From NCBI RefSeq assembly GCF_030814815.1, contig NZ_JAUSVR010000021.1:1-53645 (forward strand): a stretch of 53,645 bases of DNA. Direction: 5' to 3'. The notes under the pieces are model-generated. The model had not been told where the DNA came from, did not search any database, and was given only the letters and a program-made list of their open reading frames with translations. Below are positions 43,867-53,452 of the stretch, piece after piece. The stretch's first letter is position 1. Every line of letters starts with the position of its first letter. The stretch comes from Ancylobacter amanitiformis. GTDB taxonomy: Bacteria > Pseudomonadota > Alphaproteobacteria > Rhizobiales > Xanthobacteraceae. Made by a program: the position numbers and the translations under genes.

Positions 43867-43874
43867 GGTATACC
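43867..43874. promoter_or_regulatory. GGTATACC palindrome, candidate GntR operator
   Basis: TTTGGTATACCC in the AT-rich part of the divergent region contains the perfect 8-bp palindrome GGTATACC. FCD-type GntR proteins often bind short TGGTATACCA or TTGTATACAA palindromes, and a GntR/FCD gene lies in the adjacent operon. The match is short, so this is a lead rather than a call. Confidence 0.35.
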
Positions 43875-44094
43875 CATGGAATGCAAGTGGCATTTTTAAT
43901 CAACGCCTGCTCATTTCATAGGCGAAACCGCGCGGACGGGCGCGGGAGCGGAATGGAAGGCGCGTCAACCGGCGGGCGTGGCGGGCGGTGTTGCCACGGC
44001 CAAAGGTCGGCGCGCGCAGCCTTTTTCCGCCCTCGCTCCAGGGAACGCGTGCGGCGCGAACCGCGCTTGGCACGCATCTGGAAATGGAAGGGGT

Positions 44095-44104
44095 GATACG
44101 TATC
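44095..44104. promoter_or_regulatory. GATACGTATC palindrome just upstream of pxpB
   Basis: A perfect 10-bp palindrome lies 20 bp before the pxpB ATG. It could be an operator close to the pxpB promoter. It differs from the GGTATACC site, so it would be for another protein or be chance. Confidence 0.2.
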
Positions 44105-44124
44105 GACATGACGGAAGAACGTGC

Positions 44125-44901
44125 ATGAAGACTGCCCAAGCGCTTCCTCCCCGCCTGCTCGACGCTGGCGAGAGCGGCCTCGTGGTCGAGTTCGGCGACA
44201 CCATCGACGAGCAGGTCAACCGTGAGGTGATCGCGCTGGCCGATGCGCTGGACGCCCTCCAGCTGGACGGGGTGTGCGAGATCGTGCCCACCTATCGCTC
44301 GCTGCTCGTGCTGTTCGATCCGCTGGTGCTGAGCCGGGAGGCGCTGCGGGGGCACGTACTGGCGCTGTGGCCGCCACGGGCGGACGGGCGGCCCAGTCAC
44401 GGCACCCGGCACGGCCCGAGTCACGGCACCGGTCACGGCACCTGGCGCGTGCCGGTGGCCTATGGCGGCGAGCACGGCGTGGATCTCGACCATGTCGCGC
44501 GCCTGCATGGCCTCACCACCGGCGAGGTGATCGACCTTCACAGCCGCGCGGAATACCGCGTCTACATGATCGGCTTCGCGCCCGGCTTTGCCTATCTCGG
44601 CGGGCTGGACGAGGCGATCCACACCAGCCGGCGCACCGATCCGCGGCTGAAGACACCCCCGCGCAGCATCTCCATCGGCGGGCGGCAGGCGGCCGTCTCG
44701 CCGCCGCTGGAGATTCCCAGCGGCTGGCACCTGCTCGGGCAGACGCCGGTGCGTACCTACGACCCCACCCGTGCGGAGCGCCCTTTTCTCTTCGCCGCCG
44801 GCGACACGATCCGCTTTACCCCGGTCCCGCAAGCCGAATATGCCGCGCTGTGCCGCGCCGCCGAGGCGGGCGAGATCATTGCCGAATGGGAGCCGGCCTG
44901 A
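44125..44901 (+). CDS. pxpB: 5-oxoprolinase subunit PxpB
   Basis: PxpB (258 residues from ATG 44125, with GGAAGA upstream) is one half of the KipI/KipA-type carboxyltransferase-like pair that, with PxpA, hydrolyses 5-oxoproline to glutamate using ATP. Family motifs are GDTIDEQVN, EIVPTYRSLLV, GEVIDLHSRAEYRVYMIGF and APGFAYLGGLD, then RLKTPPRSISIGG. A His/Gly-rich tetrapeptide repeat (~91-106) interrupts the chain before WRVPVAYGG. The stop overlaps the pxpC start by one base. Confidence 0.92.
   Translation: MKTAQALPPRLLDAGESGLVVEFGDTIDEQVNREVIALADALDALQLDGVCEIVPTYRSLLVLFDPLVLSREALRGHVLALWPPRADGRPSHGTRHGPSHGTGHGTWRVPVAYGGEHGVDLDHVARLHGLTTGEVIDLHSRAEYRVYMIGFAPGFAYLGGLDEAIHTSRRTDPRLKTPPRSISIGGRQAAVSPPLEIPSGWHLLGQTPVRTYDPTRAERPFLFAAGDTIRFTPVPQAEYAALCRAAEAGEIIAEWEPA
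44395..44442 (+). repeat. Four 12-bp direct repeats inside pxpB, encoding an (S/R/G)HG(T/P) run
   Basis: Units AGTCACGGCACC (44395), CGGCACGGCCCG (44407), AGTCACGGCACC (44419) and GGTCACGGCACC (44431) follow one another without gaps. They encode SHGT, RHGP, SHGT and GHGT, a His-Gly linker between two conserved segments of PxpB. It is probably a slipped-strand expansion and could bind metal. Confidence 0.85.
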
Positions 44902-45938
44902 TGGGCGCCTGTCTCGTCATCGATCGCCCGGGCCTGTTCTCCAGCCTGCAGGATTTCGGCCGGTTCGGCTATCAGCGCTTCGGCATCTCCGCCTCGGGCG
45001 CGATGGACAGCCTCTCCATGCAGGCGGCGAACCTGCTGGTGGGCAATGGACGCGGCGAAGCCACGGTCGAGCTCACCATGCTGGGGCTCTCGGCCGTGGT
45101 CGAAGGCGGCCCGCTGCGCCTCGCGCTGGCCGGCGCCGACATGGCGCTCGCCATCAATGGCACGGCCGCCGATGGCTGGCGCGCCCATCACCTCGCGCCC
45201 GGCGACCGGCTCGAGATCGGCGCCGCGCGCCATGGCATGCGCGCCTATCTCGCCATCGCCGGCGGCTTCGACATCGCGCCGACGCTTGGCAGCCGGTCCA
45301 CCCATTCGCGCTCGATGATCGGCGGGGTGGACGGGCGAGCCGTGCGGGCGGGGGACCGCCTGCCGGCGCGCGGGGAATCGGCCGGGCCCCTGCTGGCGCT
45401 CCCGGCGCCCTATCGCCCGCGTGGGGAGGGCCCGATCCGCGTGGTGCTGGGCCCGCAGGACGACTTCTTCACCCGCGAGGGCATCGCGACCTTCCTGTCC
45501 GCCCGCTATCGGGTGAGCGACAAGGTCGATCGCATGGGTGCGCAGATGGAGGGGCCGGCCATCGCCCATGCCGGGGGCTTCAACATCGTCTCCGACGGCA
45601 TCATGAACGGCTCCATCCAGGTGCCGGGCAATGGCCGCCCGCTCATCCTGCTCGCCGACCGGCAGACCACCGGCGGCTATCCCAAGATCGCCACCGTGAT
45701 CGGGCCGGATCTCTGGCGGCTCGGGCAGGCGCGGCCCGGCGACGAATTCGCCTTCACCGCCGTCACCGCCGAGGCGGCAGCGCTGGCGGCCGTGGAGCAT
45801 GAGCGGCGCATCGCGGCCATGGCAGCCCGGATGATCGAATGCGCCCCGGCGGGAGCGGCGCTGTCCAGCGAGAGCCTGCTGGCGCACAACCTCATCGGCG
45901 GCGTCTGTTCCGCCCTCGATCCAATGAGCGAACCCTGA
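44901..45938 (+). CDS. pxpC: 5-oxoprolinase subunit PxpC
   Basis: PxpC (345 residues) is the second carboxyltransferase-like subunit. GLFSSLQDFGRFGYQRFGIS, SGAMDSLSMQAANLLVGN and the late segment DRQTTGGYPKIATV are the family marks. It starts at ATG 44901, sharing one base with the pxpB stop, so the subunits are made in step. It is 14 bp upstream of pxpA. Confidence 0.93.
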   Translation: MGACLVIDRPGLFSSLQDFGRFGYQRFGISASGAMDSLSMQAANLLVGNGRGEATVELTMLGLSAVVEGGPLRLALAGADMALAINGTAADGWRAHHLAPGDRLEIGAARHGMRAYLAIAGGFDIAPTLGSRSTHSRSMIGGVDGRAVRAGDRLPARGESAGPLLALPAPYRPRGEGPIRVVLGPQDDFFTREGIATFLSARYRVSDKVDRMGAQMEGPAIAHAGGFNIVSDGIMNGSIQVPGNGRPLILLADRQTTGGYPKIATVIGPDLWRLGQARPGDEFAFTAVTAEAAALAAVEHERRIAAMAARMIECAPAGAALSSESLLAHNLIGGVCSALDPMSEP

Positions 45939-45952
45939 ACGGAGCACGCCCC

Positions 45953-46723
45953 ATGAAGATGATCGACCTCAACTGCGACATGGGCGAGGGCTTCGGCGTC
46001 TATTCGCTCGGCGATGATGCCGCCATGCTGGACATCGTGACCTCGGCCAACATTGCCTGCGGCTTTCATGCCGGCGACCCGCTGGTGATGGCGCAGACAC
46101 TTTCCCTCGCCAAGGCGCGCGGCGTGGGCTGCGGCGCCCATCCCAGCTTCATGGACCTGTGGGGATTCGGCCGGCGGCCGATCCACGGCCAGAGCCCGGC
46201 CGATATCGAGAAGCAGCTCATCTACCAGATCGGCGCCCTGCAGGCGCTGGCCCACGCGCAGGGCCTGCGCCTCGGCCATGTGAAGACCCATGGCTCGCTC
46301 GGCAACATGGCCAATGAGGATATCGATCTGGCCCGTGCCGTCGCGCGGGCGATCCGGGCGGTCGATCCCGGCCTGATTTTCGTGGTGATGCCCGGCCTGC
46401 CGACCGAGCGCGCCGGCGAGGAGGCGGGATTGCGCGTTGCCCGCGAGATCTATGCCGATCGCGCCTATGCCGGTAACGGCAACCTTGCCTCGCGCAAGCT
46501 GCCCGGCGCGGTGCTGCATGACGCGGAGGCGGCGGCCGCGCGGATCCTCGACATTCTCGACAGCGGTTCGGTCGCCTCGCTCGACGGTCCGCGCATTCCG
46601 GTGCGGGCGGACACGATCTGCGTGCATGGCGACACCGCCGACGCGGTCGCCATGGCCCGCGCCGTGCGCACGCGCCTCACCGCCGCCGGCTATGGCGTGG
46701 AGCCCATGGCGAACTGGCTGTAG
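45953..46723 (+). CDS. pxpA: 5-oxoprolinase subunit PxpA (LamB/YcsF family)
   Basis: PxpA (256 residues) completes the bacterial 5-oxoprolinase. LNCDMGEGFGVY, IACGFHAGDP, GAHPSFMDLWGFGRR and HVKTHGSLGN carry the conserved Asp and His residues of the barrel. The start is ATG 45953, as the frame before it is unconserved. 5-Oxoproline forms spontaneously from glutamine or from gamma-glutamyl compounds, so the operon may also serve waste disposal. It is convergent with the RND pump gene (14-bp gap). Confidence 0.94.
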   Translation: MKMIDLNCDMGEGFGVYSLGDDAAMLDIVTSANIACGFHAGDPLVMAQTLSLAKARGVGCGAHPSFMDLWGFGRRPIHGQSPADIEKQLIYQIGALQALAHAQGLRLGHVKTHGSLGNMANEDIDLARAVARAIRAVDPGLIFVVMPGLPTERAGEEAGLRVAREIYADRAYAGNGNLASRKLPGAVLHDAEAAAARILDILDSGSVASLDGPRIPVRADTICVHGDTADAVAMARAVRTRLTAAGYGVEPMANWL

Positions 46724-46737
46724 CGCTCATCTGCGGC

Positions 46738-49700
46738 TCACTCGCCCGGGGTGTGCACCAGGCCGGGGGCGATTTCGGCGTGGGCCACATGGTGAACGCG
46801 CCCGATGAACGAATAGACCGCCGGCACCACGAACAGCGTCAGCAACGTGCCCAACGTCATGCCGCCAACGATGACCCAGCCGATCTGCGAGCGGCTCTCC
46901 GCGCCCGCCCCGCTGGCCATGGCGAGCGGCACCGCGCCGAGCACCATGGCGCCGGTGGTCATCAGGATCGGCCGCAGCCGCAGCGTCGCCGCCTCGATCA
47001 CCGCCGCCCGCCGGTCCAGCCCGGCCTCCTGCTGCTGGTTGGCGAACTCGACGATGAGAATGCCGTGCTTGGTGATGAGGCCCACCAGCGTGACGAGGCC
47101 GATCTGCGAATAGACGTTGAGCGTGCCGCCGGCGAAATAGAGCGCGGCCAGCGCCCCGGTCATGGAGAGCGGCACCGTGAGCATGATGATGACCGGGTCG
47201 CGGAAGCTCTCGAACTGGGCGGCGAGCACGAGATAGATGAAGCCCAGCGCCAGGATGAACACCAGAAGCAGGCTCTGGCCGGCCGCGCGATATTCGCGGC
47301 TCTGGCCGGAGACGTCGGTCTGCACCGTCTGCGGCAGCACCTCGCGCGCCGTCTGGTCCAGAAAAGCGAGTACCTCGCCCTGCGCGTAGCCGGGGGCGAG
47401 GTTGGCGGAGATGGTGGCCGAGCGCAGCTGGTTGAAGCGCTTCAGCTCCTGCGGCGCCACCGTCTCGGCAATGTTCACCAGGTTGGACAATTGCACCATC
47501 TGCCCGTTGGCAGCACGCAGATAGATCGTGTCGAGCGTCGCCGGCGAGGCGCGATCGCTGGCGTCGAGCTGCACATAGACGTCATATTGCTCGCCGCCCA
47601 CTTCGAAACGCGTCACCTGCCGCCCGCCGAGCAGGCTCTCCAGCGTGCGCCCCAGCACGGAGACATCGATGCCGAGATCCGCTGCCTTGGCGCGATCGAT
47701 GGCGATGGAGATTTCCGGCTTGTTCAGCTTGAGGTCGCTCTCCACGCTGGCGAGGCCGGGGTAATCGGCGATGCGATCGAGGAAGCGGTTCACATAGGTG
47801 TCGAGTTCCTCATAGGTGCCCGAGGTCTGCAGCACGAATTCGATCGGCCGCGAATTATTGGAGGCACCGAGCGAGGGTGGATTATTGGCATAGGCGTTCA
47901 CCCCGGCGATGCGGCGCAGGTCCGGCGCGGTAGCCCGCACGATTTCCTGCTGGCGCCGGTCGCGCTCGTCCCAGTCCTTGAGCCGGCCGATGACGAGAAA
48001 ACGATGCACCTCGGGCATGCCGTTGATGATGAGCACGCTCTCCATCTCCGGCAGCTTTTCGAGGATGCCTTCCACCTCATTGGTGTAACGGGAGGTGTAG
48101 GACAGCGTCGACCCCTCCGGCCCGCTCCCCGTCACCCGTACCACGCCGCGATCCTCGACCGGCGACAGTTCGGACGGCAGCACGCGGATCAGGACCGCGC
48201 TCGCCCCCGCCACCACCAGCGCCACCAGCAGCACCAGCACCCGCAGCCGGAGCGCGAGGGTGAGCGCCGCGCGATAGCCGCTTTCCAGCCCGCGCAGGCA
48301 CCCCTCGACAAAGGCGGAGATGCGCCCGGGCTTCTCCTCGTGCCTGAGCAGGCGCGAGCACATCATCGGTGTCAGCGTCAGCGCGACGAAGCCGGAAATC
48401 AGTACCGCGCCGGCCAGCGTGAGCGCGAATTCGAGGAACAGCCGCCCGGTGCGGCCGGGCGCGAAGGCGACGGGGGCATAGACCGCCGCCAGCGTCAGCG
48501 TCATCGCCACCACCGCGAAGCCGATCTCGCGCGAGCCCTTCAGCGCGGCGGGGATCGGCTTCATGCCGTGCTCGATATGGCGGAAGATATTCTCCAGCAC
48601 CACGATGGCATCGTCCACCACGAGACCGATGGCCAGAACCAGCGCGAGCAGCGTCAGCGTGTTCACGCTGAAGCCGAGCACATACATCACGGCGAAGGTG
48701 GTGATGAGCGAGATGGGGATGGTGACGATCGGGATGATCGAGGCGCGGAAGGAGCGCAGAAACACCACGATCACCAGCACCACCAGCACCACCGCCTCGA
48801 AGATGGTGTGGAACACCGAGCGGATCGAGCGGTCGATGAACACCGCATTGTCGTTGCCGATCGAGGCGCTCATGCCCTCCGGCAGGCTCTCGTTCACCGC
48901 CGGCAGCACCCCGCGCACGCCGGACGAGACGTCGAGCGGATTGGCCACCGCCTGCTTGACGATGCCGACAATGATCGCCTGCCCGCCATTGAAGCGCGAG
49001 GAGCGGCGTTCGTCGGCGGCGCCCAGCTCGACCTTGGCGACATCGGCCAGCCGCACCTGCGCGGTACCGGCGCGCTTGACGATGATGTCGTTGAACTGCT
49101 CGACACTCGCCAGCGCGGTGCGCGAGAGAACCGTGAACTCGCGGTTCACGCTCTCGATGCGCCCGGCGGGAATCTCGACATTCTGCGCCCTGAGCGCGGT
49201 CTCGATATCCTGCACGGTCAGTTCATAGGCGGCGAGCCGCTCGCGGTCGATCCACACGCGCATGGCGTAGCGGCGCTCGCCATAGATCTGCACGTCGGCG
49301 ACGCCGGTCAGGTTCTTGAAACGGTCGACCACGTAGCGGTCGATATAGTCGGTCAGCTCCAGCCCGTTCATGCGGTCCGAGCGGAACACCACGAACACGA
49401 CGGGCTGCGCATCCGCCTCGACCTTGGAAATCACCGGCTCGTCGATCTCGTCCGGCAGGCGCTGGCGCACCCGGCTGACGCGGTCGCGCACGTCGCTCGC
49501 CGCGACATCGGCATTGACCTCCGGGCGGAACCGAACCGTGATGCGGCTGGATTCCGAGCGGCTGGTGGATTCCAGCACGTCGATGCCCTCGATGCCGGCG
49601 ATCGAGCCTTCCAGCACCTGCGTCACCTGGCTCTCGACAATGGTGGCCGAGGCGCCGGGATAGCGCGTCACCACGGAGACCACGGGCTCGTCGATATTGG

Positions 49701-49812
49701 GGTATTCACGCACCGTGAGGCGACTATAGGCGACGATGCCCACCAGCACCATGAGCAGGCTGAGCACGGTGGCGAAGACCGGGCGGCGGATGCAGATCTC
49801 GGGCAGGCCCAT
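46738..49812 (-). CDS. RND-family efflux permease (AcrB/MdtB-like)
   Basis: This 1024-residue proton-driven inner-membrane pump has the twofold RND layout: TM1 at 10-30, a periplasmic loop to ~335, TM2-7, a second loop to ~835 and TM8-12. The start MGLPEICIRRPVFATVLSLLM is typical. The paired Asp of TM4 are in AIGLVVDDAIVVLENIFRH. It exports drugs, detergents or lipids through an outer-membrane partner, which is not encoded here. The adaptor gene lies 9 bp upstream in the same operon. Confidence 0.95.
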   Translation of the reverse strand: MGLPEICIRRPVFATVLSLLMVLVGIVAYSRLTVREYPNIDEPVVSVVTRYPGASATIVESQVTQVLEGSIAGIEGIDVLESTSRSESSRITVRFRPEVNADVAASDVRDRVSRVRQRLPDEIDEPVISKVEADAQPVVFVVFRSDRMNGLELTDYIDRYVVDRFKNLTGVADVQIYGERRYAMRVWIDRERLAAYELTVQDIETALRAQNVEIPAGRIESVNREFTVLSRTALASVEQFNDIIVKRAGTAQVRLADVAKVELGAADERRSSRFNGGQAIIVGIVKQAVANPLDVSSGVRGVLPAVNESLPEGMSASIGNDNAVFIDRSIRSVFHTIFEAVVLVVLVIVVFLRSFRASIIPIVTIPISLITTFAVMYVLGFSVNTLTLLALVLAIGLVVDDAIVVLENIFRHIEHGMKPIPAALKGSREIGFAVVAMTLTLAAVYAPVAFAPGRTGRLFLEFALTLAGAVLISGFVALTLTPMMCSRLLRHEEKPGRISAFVEGCLRGLESGYRAALTLALRLRVLVLLVALVVAGASAVLIRVLPSELSPVEDRGVVRVTGSGPEGSTLSYTSRYTNEVEGILEKLPEMESVLIINGMPEVHRFLVIGRLKDWDERDRRQQEIVRATAPDLRRIAGVNAYANNPPSLGASNNSRPIEFVLQTSGTYEELDTYVNRFLDRIADYPGLASVESDLKLNKPEISIAIDRAKAADLGIDVSVLGRTLESLLGGRQVTRFEVGGEQYDVYVQLDASDRASPATLDTIYLRAANGQMVQLSNLVNIAETVAPQELKRFNQLRSATISANLAPGYAQGEVLAFLDQTAREVLPQTVQTDVSGQSREYRAAGQSLLLVFILALGFIYLVLAAQFESFRDPVIIMLTVPLSMTGALAALYFAGGTLNVYSQIGLVTLVGLITKHGILIVEFANQQQEAGLDRRAAVIEAATLRLRPILMTTGAMVLGAVPLAMASGAGAESRSQIGWVIVGGMTLGTLLTLFVVPAVYSFIGRVHHVAHAEIAPGLVHTPGE

Positions 49813-49821
49813 GGTTGCGCC

Positions 49822-50955
49822 TCAGCTCTGCGGGTCCGGCGGGGTGCTCACAATCTCGACGGCGGCCTTGTTGCGCAGCCGCCCCTGCCCGGCAATGACC
49901 ACGCTGGCGCCTGCCGCGATGCCGCTCAAAACCTCCACCTCGCCGGCCAGCCGCTGGCCGAGCGTCACCTTCGTCTCGACCGCGCGGCCCTCCTCGACCG
50001 CCCAGACGAAACGCTCCTGGCCGCGCGGCACCACGGCGCCCTCCGGCACGAACACCGCGGAACGGCTCTCGCTGCCCTTGAGCAGCACGCGCACGAACAG
50101 GCCGGGCCGCAGCACGCCGCCCGGGTTGGGCAGGCGGGCACGCACGCTGAGCGAGCGGCCGTTCACGTCGATCAGCGGATCGATCGCATAGACCATGCCG
50201 GTGAAGGTCTGGCCCGGCATGGCATCGGCGAGGATCTCCACCTCCTGCCCCACCGCGACATTGCGCAGGTAGATCTCGGGAACCTTGAAGTCGACCTTGA
50301 GCAGGTCGATCTTCTCCAGGTTCACCAGTTCCGTGCCGACGGCGATATAGGCGCCCACCGACACCGTGCGCAGGCCCACGACCCCGTCGAACGGGGCGGT
50401 GATGGTGTGCTTGGCCACCTGCACGCGCTGCGAGTCCAGCACCGCATTGGAGCGGTTCAGCTCCGCGAGCGCCTCATCCAGCGCCCGCGTCGTGCCGGCA
50501 CCGGACTGCGAGAGGCGCGAGGCCCGGTCATGATTGGCCTTGGCCAGTTCGAGGCGCGCCTCGGTCTCGTCCAGCGAGGCTTTCACCAGCGCGGCGTCGA
50601 GTTGCACCAGCACATCGCCGGCCTTGACGTGCTCGCCCTCGCGGAAGGAAATCTCCTGGACACGGCCGGTGACCTCCGAGGCCACCTTCACCGATTCATC
50701 CGATTGCAGCGTGCCGATGGAGCGAATGTCGGCCGTGACCTGCGAGGCGCGCGCCTGTGCCACCTCGACAGCGATCCGCGCCGCGCCGGCGCGCGGCTCC
50801 GGCGCCGCACGCGCCTCGCCCTTCAGCGCGGCGAACTTCTGATCCAATCCGAATTCCGTGACGAAGTCCCGATCAAACCAGCCCTTTTGCTGGGCGAAAG
50901 CGCCCACGCCCGCCAGAACGGCCACACACAGCACAAAGCCAATTCCGCGTCGCAT
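49822..50955 (-). CDS. RND efflux periplasmic adaptor (membrane fusion protein)
   Basis: The 377-residue HlyD/AcrA-type adaptor has an N-terminal membrane segment (~5-22), a biotinyl-lipoyl-like half motif (VKVASEVTGRVQEISFREGE), a coiled-coil hairpin (~130-185) and the second half motif TITAPFDGVVGLRTVSVG. The beta-barrel and membrane-proximal domain follow. It joins the RND pump to an outer-membrane channel. It starts at ATG 50955 and precedes the pump by 9 bp. A regulator gene is not adjacent. Confidence 0.94.
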   Translation of the reverse strand: MRRGIGFVLCVAVLAGVGAFAQQKGWFDRDFVTEFGLDQKFAALKGEARAAPEPRAGAARIAVEVAQARASQVTADIRSIGTLQSDESVKVASEVTGRVQEISFREGEHVKAGDVLVQLDAALVKASLDETEARLELAKANHDRASRLSQSGAGTTRALDEALAELNRSNAVLDSQRVQVAKHTITAPFDGVVGLRTVSVGAYIAVGTELVNLEKIDLLKVDFKVPEIYLRNVAVGQEVEILADAMPGQTFTGMVYAIDPLIDVNGRSLSVRARLPNPGGVLRPGLFVRVLLKGSESRSAVFVPEGAVVPRGQERFVWAVEEGRAVETKVTLGQRLAGEVEVLSGIAAGASVVIAGQGRLRNKAAVEIVSTPPDPQS

Positions 50956-51167
50956 AAAGGTCCTCGCAAGCCGCGCCCGAGATCTGGAAGCCCAAGCTTT
51001 GACACAGCAGATGCTACGGGAGGTGCCAACTTAAATCTCTGTCACATTCCCGGGTGGCCGATCACAGTTCGGTAAGATACTCCATCAATAGAATATTCTC
51101 ATCCGACGGCCGTCAGTGACGACCATCAGGGTTAACGATACGTGTCGAGGAGGAGTTCCGCGACGGC

Positions 51168-52619
51168 TCAGCCGTTCTTCACCATCACATGGCGCACGAC
51201 GGTGTAATCCTCCAGCGCATAGGCCGAAAGGTCCTTGCCGTAGCCCGATTGCTTCAGCCCGCCATGGGGCATCTCGCTCACCAGCATGAAGTGGCAGTTC
51301 ACCCAGGTGCAGCCATATTGCAGCCGCGCCGCCGTCGCCATGCCCTTGCCCACGTCGGACGTCCACACCGAGGAGGCGAGGCCGTAATCGCTGTCATTGG
51401 CCCAGCCGATCGCCTCGTCCACATCGTCGAACCGCGTGACGGAGACGACCGGGCCGAACACCTCGCGGCGCACGATCTCGTCGCTGTGCCGCGCGCCGGC
51501 GACCACGGTCGGCTCGTAGAAGAAGCCCTTGCCGGAGGCCGCGCTGCCCGCGAGCCGGCCGCCGGTGGCGATCTCGATATGGCTCACCTCGGCGGCACGC
51601 TCCACGAAGGAGGCGACGCGGGCGCGCTGGCGGGCGGAAATCAGCGGGCCGATATCGTTCTGTGTGTCGTCCGCCCGGCCAAACCGGAGCCCGGACACCG
51701 CCGAGGCGAGATCGGAAACCAGTTTCTCGTAGATCCGGCGGCCCGCATAGATGCGGCAGGCGGCGGTGCAGTCCTGCCCGGCATTGTAATAGCCGAAGGC
51801 TTTCACCCCCTCGACCACCTGCGCGATGTCGGCATCGTCGAACACGATGACCGGCGCCTTGCCGCCGAGTTCCAGATGCGTGCGCTTGACCGTCTTGGCG
51901 GCGGCGGCGAGCACCTTCTTGCCGGTGGCGATGTCGCCGGTGAGCGAGACCATCGCCACCTTGGGATGGTGGATCAGCGCGTTGCCGACGCTTTCGCCGC
52001 GCCCGACCACGACGTTCACCACGCCTTCGGGAAACAGGTCGGCGATGATCCGCGCCAGCTTCAGCAGGGTGAGCGGCGTCTGCTCCGAGGGCTTGATCAC
52101 CACCGTGTTGCCGCCCGCCAGCGCCGGCGCCAGCTTCCACGCCGCCATCATCAGCGGGTAGTTCCACGGCGCGATGGAGGCGACGACGCCGATCGGATCG
52201 CGGCGGATCATCGAGGTGTGGCCGGCCAGATATTCGCCCGCCACCATGCCGTGCTGGGTGCGCACCGCGCCGGCGAAGAAGCGGAAGCAATCCACCACGC
52301 CGGGCAATTCGTCGTTCAGCACGGCGTGGCGCGGCTTGCCGCAATTGAGCGCCTCCAGCGTGGCGAAGGATTCCGCCTCGCTCTCGATACGGTCGGCCAG
52401 CTTCAGCAGCAGCGCGGAGCGCTCCGCCGGTGTGGTGCGCGACCAGCCCCGGAACGCCGCGTCGGCCGCATTCACCGCCGCGTCGATCTGGTCGGCGGAG
52501 GCTTCGGGCAGTTCGATCAGCGTCTCCTCGGTCTTCGGGTTGAGCACGGTCTCCGGCGTCTCGGTGCCGGCGACGAACCGCGCGCCGATAAGCATCTGCG
52601 TGTCGGAAAGAGGGGTCAT
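51168..52619 (-). CDS. patD: Gamma-aminobutyraldehyde dehydrogenase (PatD-like)
   Basis: This 483-residue NAD-dependent aldehyde dehydrogenase starts at ATG 52619. The catalytic Cys is C284 in GQDCTAACR, the Glu E250 is in [10 protein letters not shown], and the Asn is in [17 protein letters not shown]. Long stretches match E. coli PatD (YdcW): [38 protein letters not shown] and [14 protein letters not shown]. It oxidises 4-aminobutanal from putrescine to GABA. The polyamine-type permease lies 11 bp upstream, as in ydcSTUVW. The ureohydrolase at 40.7-41.6 kb could feed the same route but is not linked. Confidence 0.9.
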   Translation of the reverse strand: MTPLSDTQMLIGARFVAGTETPETVLNPKTEETLIELPEASADQIDAAVNAADAAFRGWSRTTPAERSALLLKLADRIESEAESFATLEALNCGKPRHAVLNDELPGVVDCFRFFAGAVRTQHGMVAGEYLAGHTSMIRRDPIGVVASIAPWNYPLMMAAWKLAPALAGGNTVVIKPSEQTPLTLLKLARIIADLFPEGVVNVVVGRGESVGNALIHHPKVAMVSLTGDIATGKKVLAAAAKTVKRTHLELGGKAPVIVFDDADIAQVVEGVKAFGYYNAGQDCTAACRIYAGRRIYEKLVSDLASAVSGLRFGRADDTQNDIGPLISARQRARVASFVERAAEVSHIEIATGGRLAGSAASGKGFFYEPTVVAGARHSDEIVRREVFGPVVSVTRFDDVDEAIGWANDSDYGLASSVWTSDVGKGMATAARLQYGCTWVNCHFMLVSEMPHGGLKQSGYGKDLSAYALEDYTVVRHVMVKNG

Positions 52620-52630
52620 GGAGAGGGCTC

Positions 52631-53431
52631 CTATTTGCCTGAGCCGGCCACCGCCTCGCCCGCGCGCGTGAGGTAATAGGCCGCGAGGATGGGCAGGAAG
52701 GTGACGGCGATCACAAGGACGGCGACGACATTCGTCACCGGGCGTTGGCGCGGGCGGATGAGCTCGGACAGCATCCAGATCGGCAGGGTGGACTGCTGGC
52801 CGGCGGTGAAGGTGGTGACGATGACTTCGTCGAAGCTCAGCGCGAAGGCCAGCATGCCGCCCGCCAGCAGCGCGGTGCCGATATTGGGCAGCACGACCAG
52901 CCGGAAGGTCTGGAAGGCATCGGCCCCGAGGTCCATCGACGCCTCGATCAGCGAGGGCGAGAGCCGGCGCAGCCGGGCCACGGCATTGTTGTAGACCACG
53001 ACGATGCAGAAGGTGGCGTGGCCGAGCACAATGGTCCAGAACGAGAAGGGGATTTCCATCAGCCCGAACGCCTGGCGCAGCGCGATGCCGGTGACGACGC
53101 CGGGCAGCGCGATGGGCAGCACCAACAAGAGCGAGACCGGCTCGCGCCCGAAGAAGCGCGCCCGCGCCAGCGCACCGGCCGCCAGCGTGCCGAGCACCAG
53201 TGCCAGCGCCGTGGCGATCAGCGCGACCTTGAGCGACAGCCCGACCGCCGCCCAGATATCCGCCCGCCCCCACGCGACGGCGAACCACCTCAAGGTCAGG
53301 CCGGGCGGGGGAAAGGCGTAGCTCTTTTCTTCCGTGGTGAAGCAGTAGAGCAGGATGAACAAGAGCGGCACATGCAGGAAGGCGAGCCCGCCAAGCGCGG
53401 CGATCTTCAGGGCGAGAGGGGCGCGGGTCAT
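52631..53431 (-). CDS. Spermidine/putrescine-type ABC permease (PotC/YdcV-like)
   Basis: The 266-residue permease has six membrane helices starting with [17 protein letters not shown] and the EAA loop [30 protein letters not shown] is typical of the PotC/YdcV type. With PatD just downstream it forms the end of a YdcSTUVW-like operon. The binding protein, ATPase and first permease would lie beyond 53431. ATG 53431 overlaps nothing visible. Confidence 0.92.
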   Translation of the reverse strand: MTRAPLALKIAALGGLAFLHVPLLFILLYCFTTEEKSYAFPPPGLTLRWFAVAWGRADIWAAVGLSLKVALIATALALVLGTLAAGALARARFFGREPVSLLLVLPIALPGVVTGIALRQAFGLMEIPFSFWTIVLGHATFCIVVVYNNAVARLRRLSPSLIEASMDLGADAFQTFRLVVLPNIGTALLAGGMLAFALSFDEVIVTTFTAGQQSTLPIWMLSELIRPRQRPVTNVVAVLVIAVTFLPILAAYYLTRAGEAVAGSGK

Positions 53432-53452
53432 CGCTGAGGCCTCGCCGCATCT

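Larger units (their letters stand above)
43769..44124. other. 356-bp divergent control region between the DUF1989 and pxpB genes
   Basis: The region must hold promoters for both the minus-strand operon and pxpBCA. About 40 bases of it (43850-43900) are AT-rich, unlike the surroundings, and include a T-run before GGTATACC. No gene is visible; open frames there lack coding character. Two palindromes are listed separately. Confidence 0.55.

Noticed and set aside
46753..51075. 1440-codon open frame on the plus strand across the RND pump and adaptor genes
   Set aside because: It is antisense to two clear genes with full RND and HlyD motifs. High GC at third positions keeps the opposite frame open. 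Its composition (His, Arg, Asp, Gln runs) is that of a shadow.
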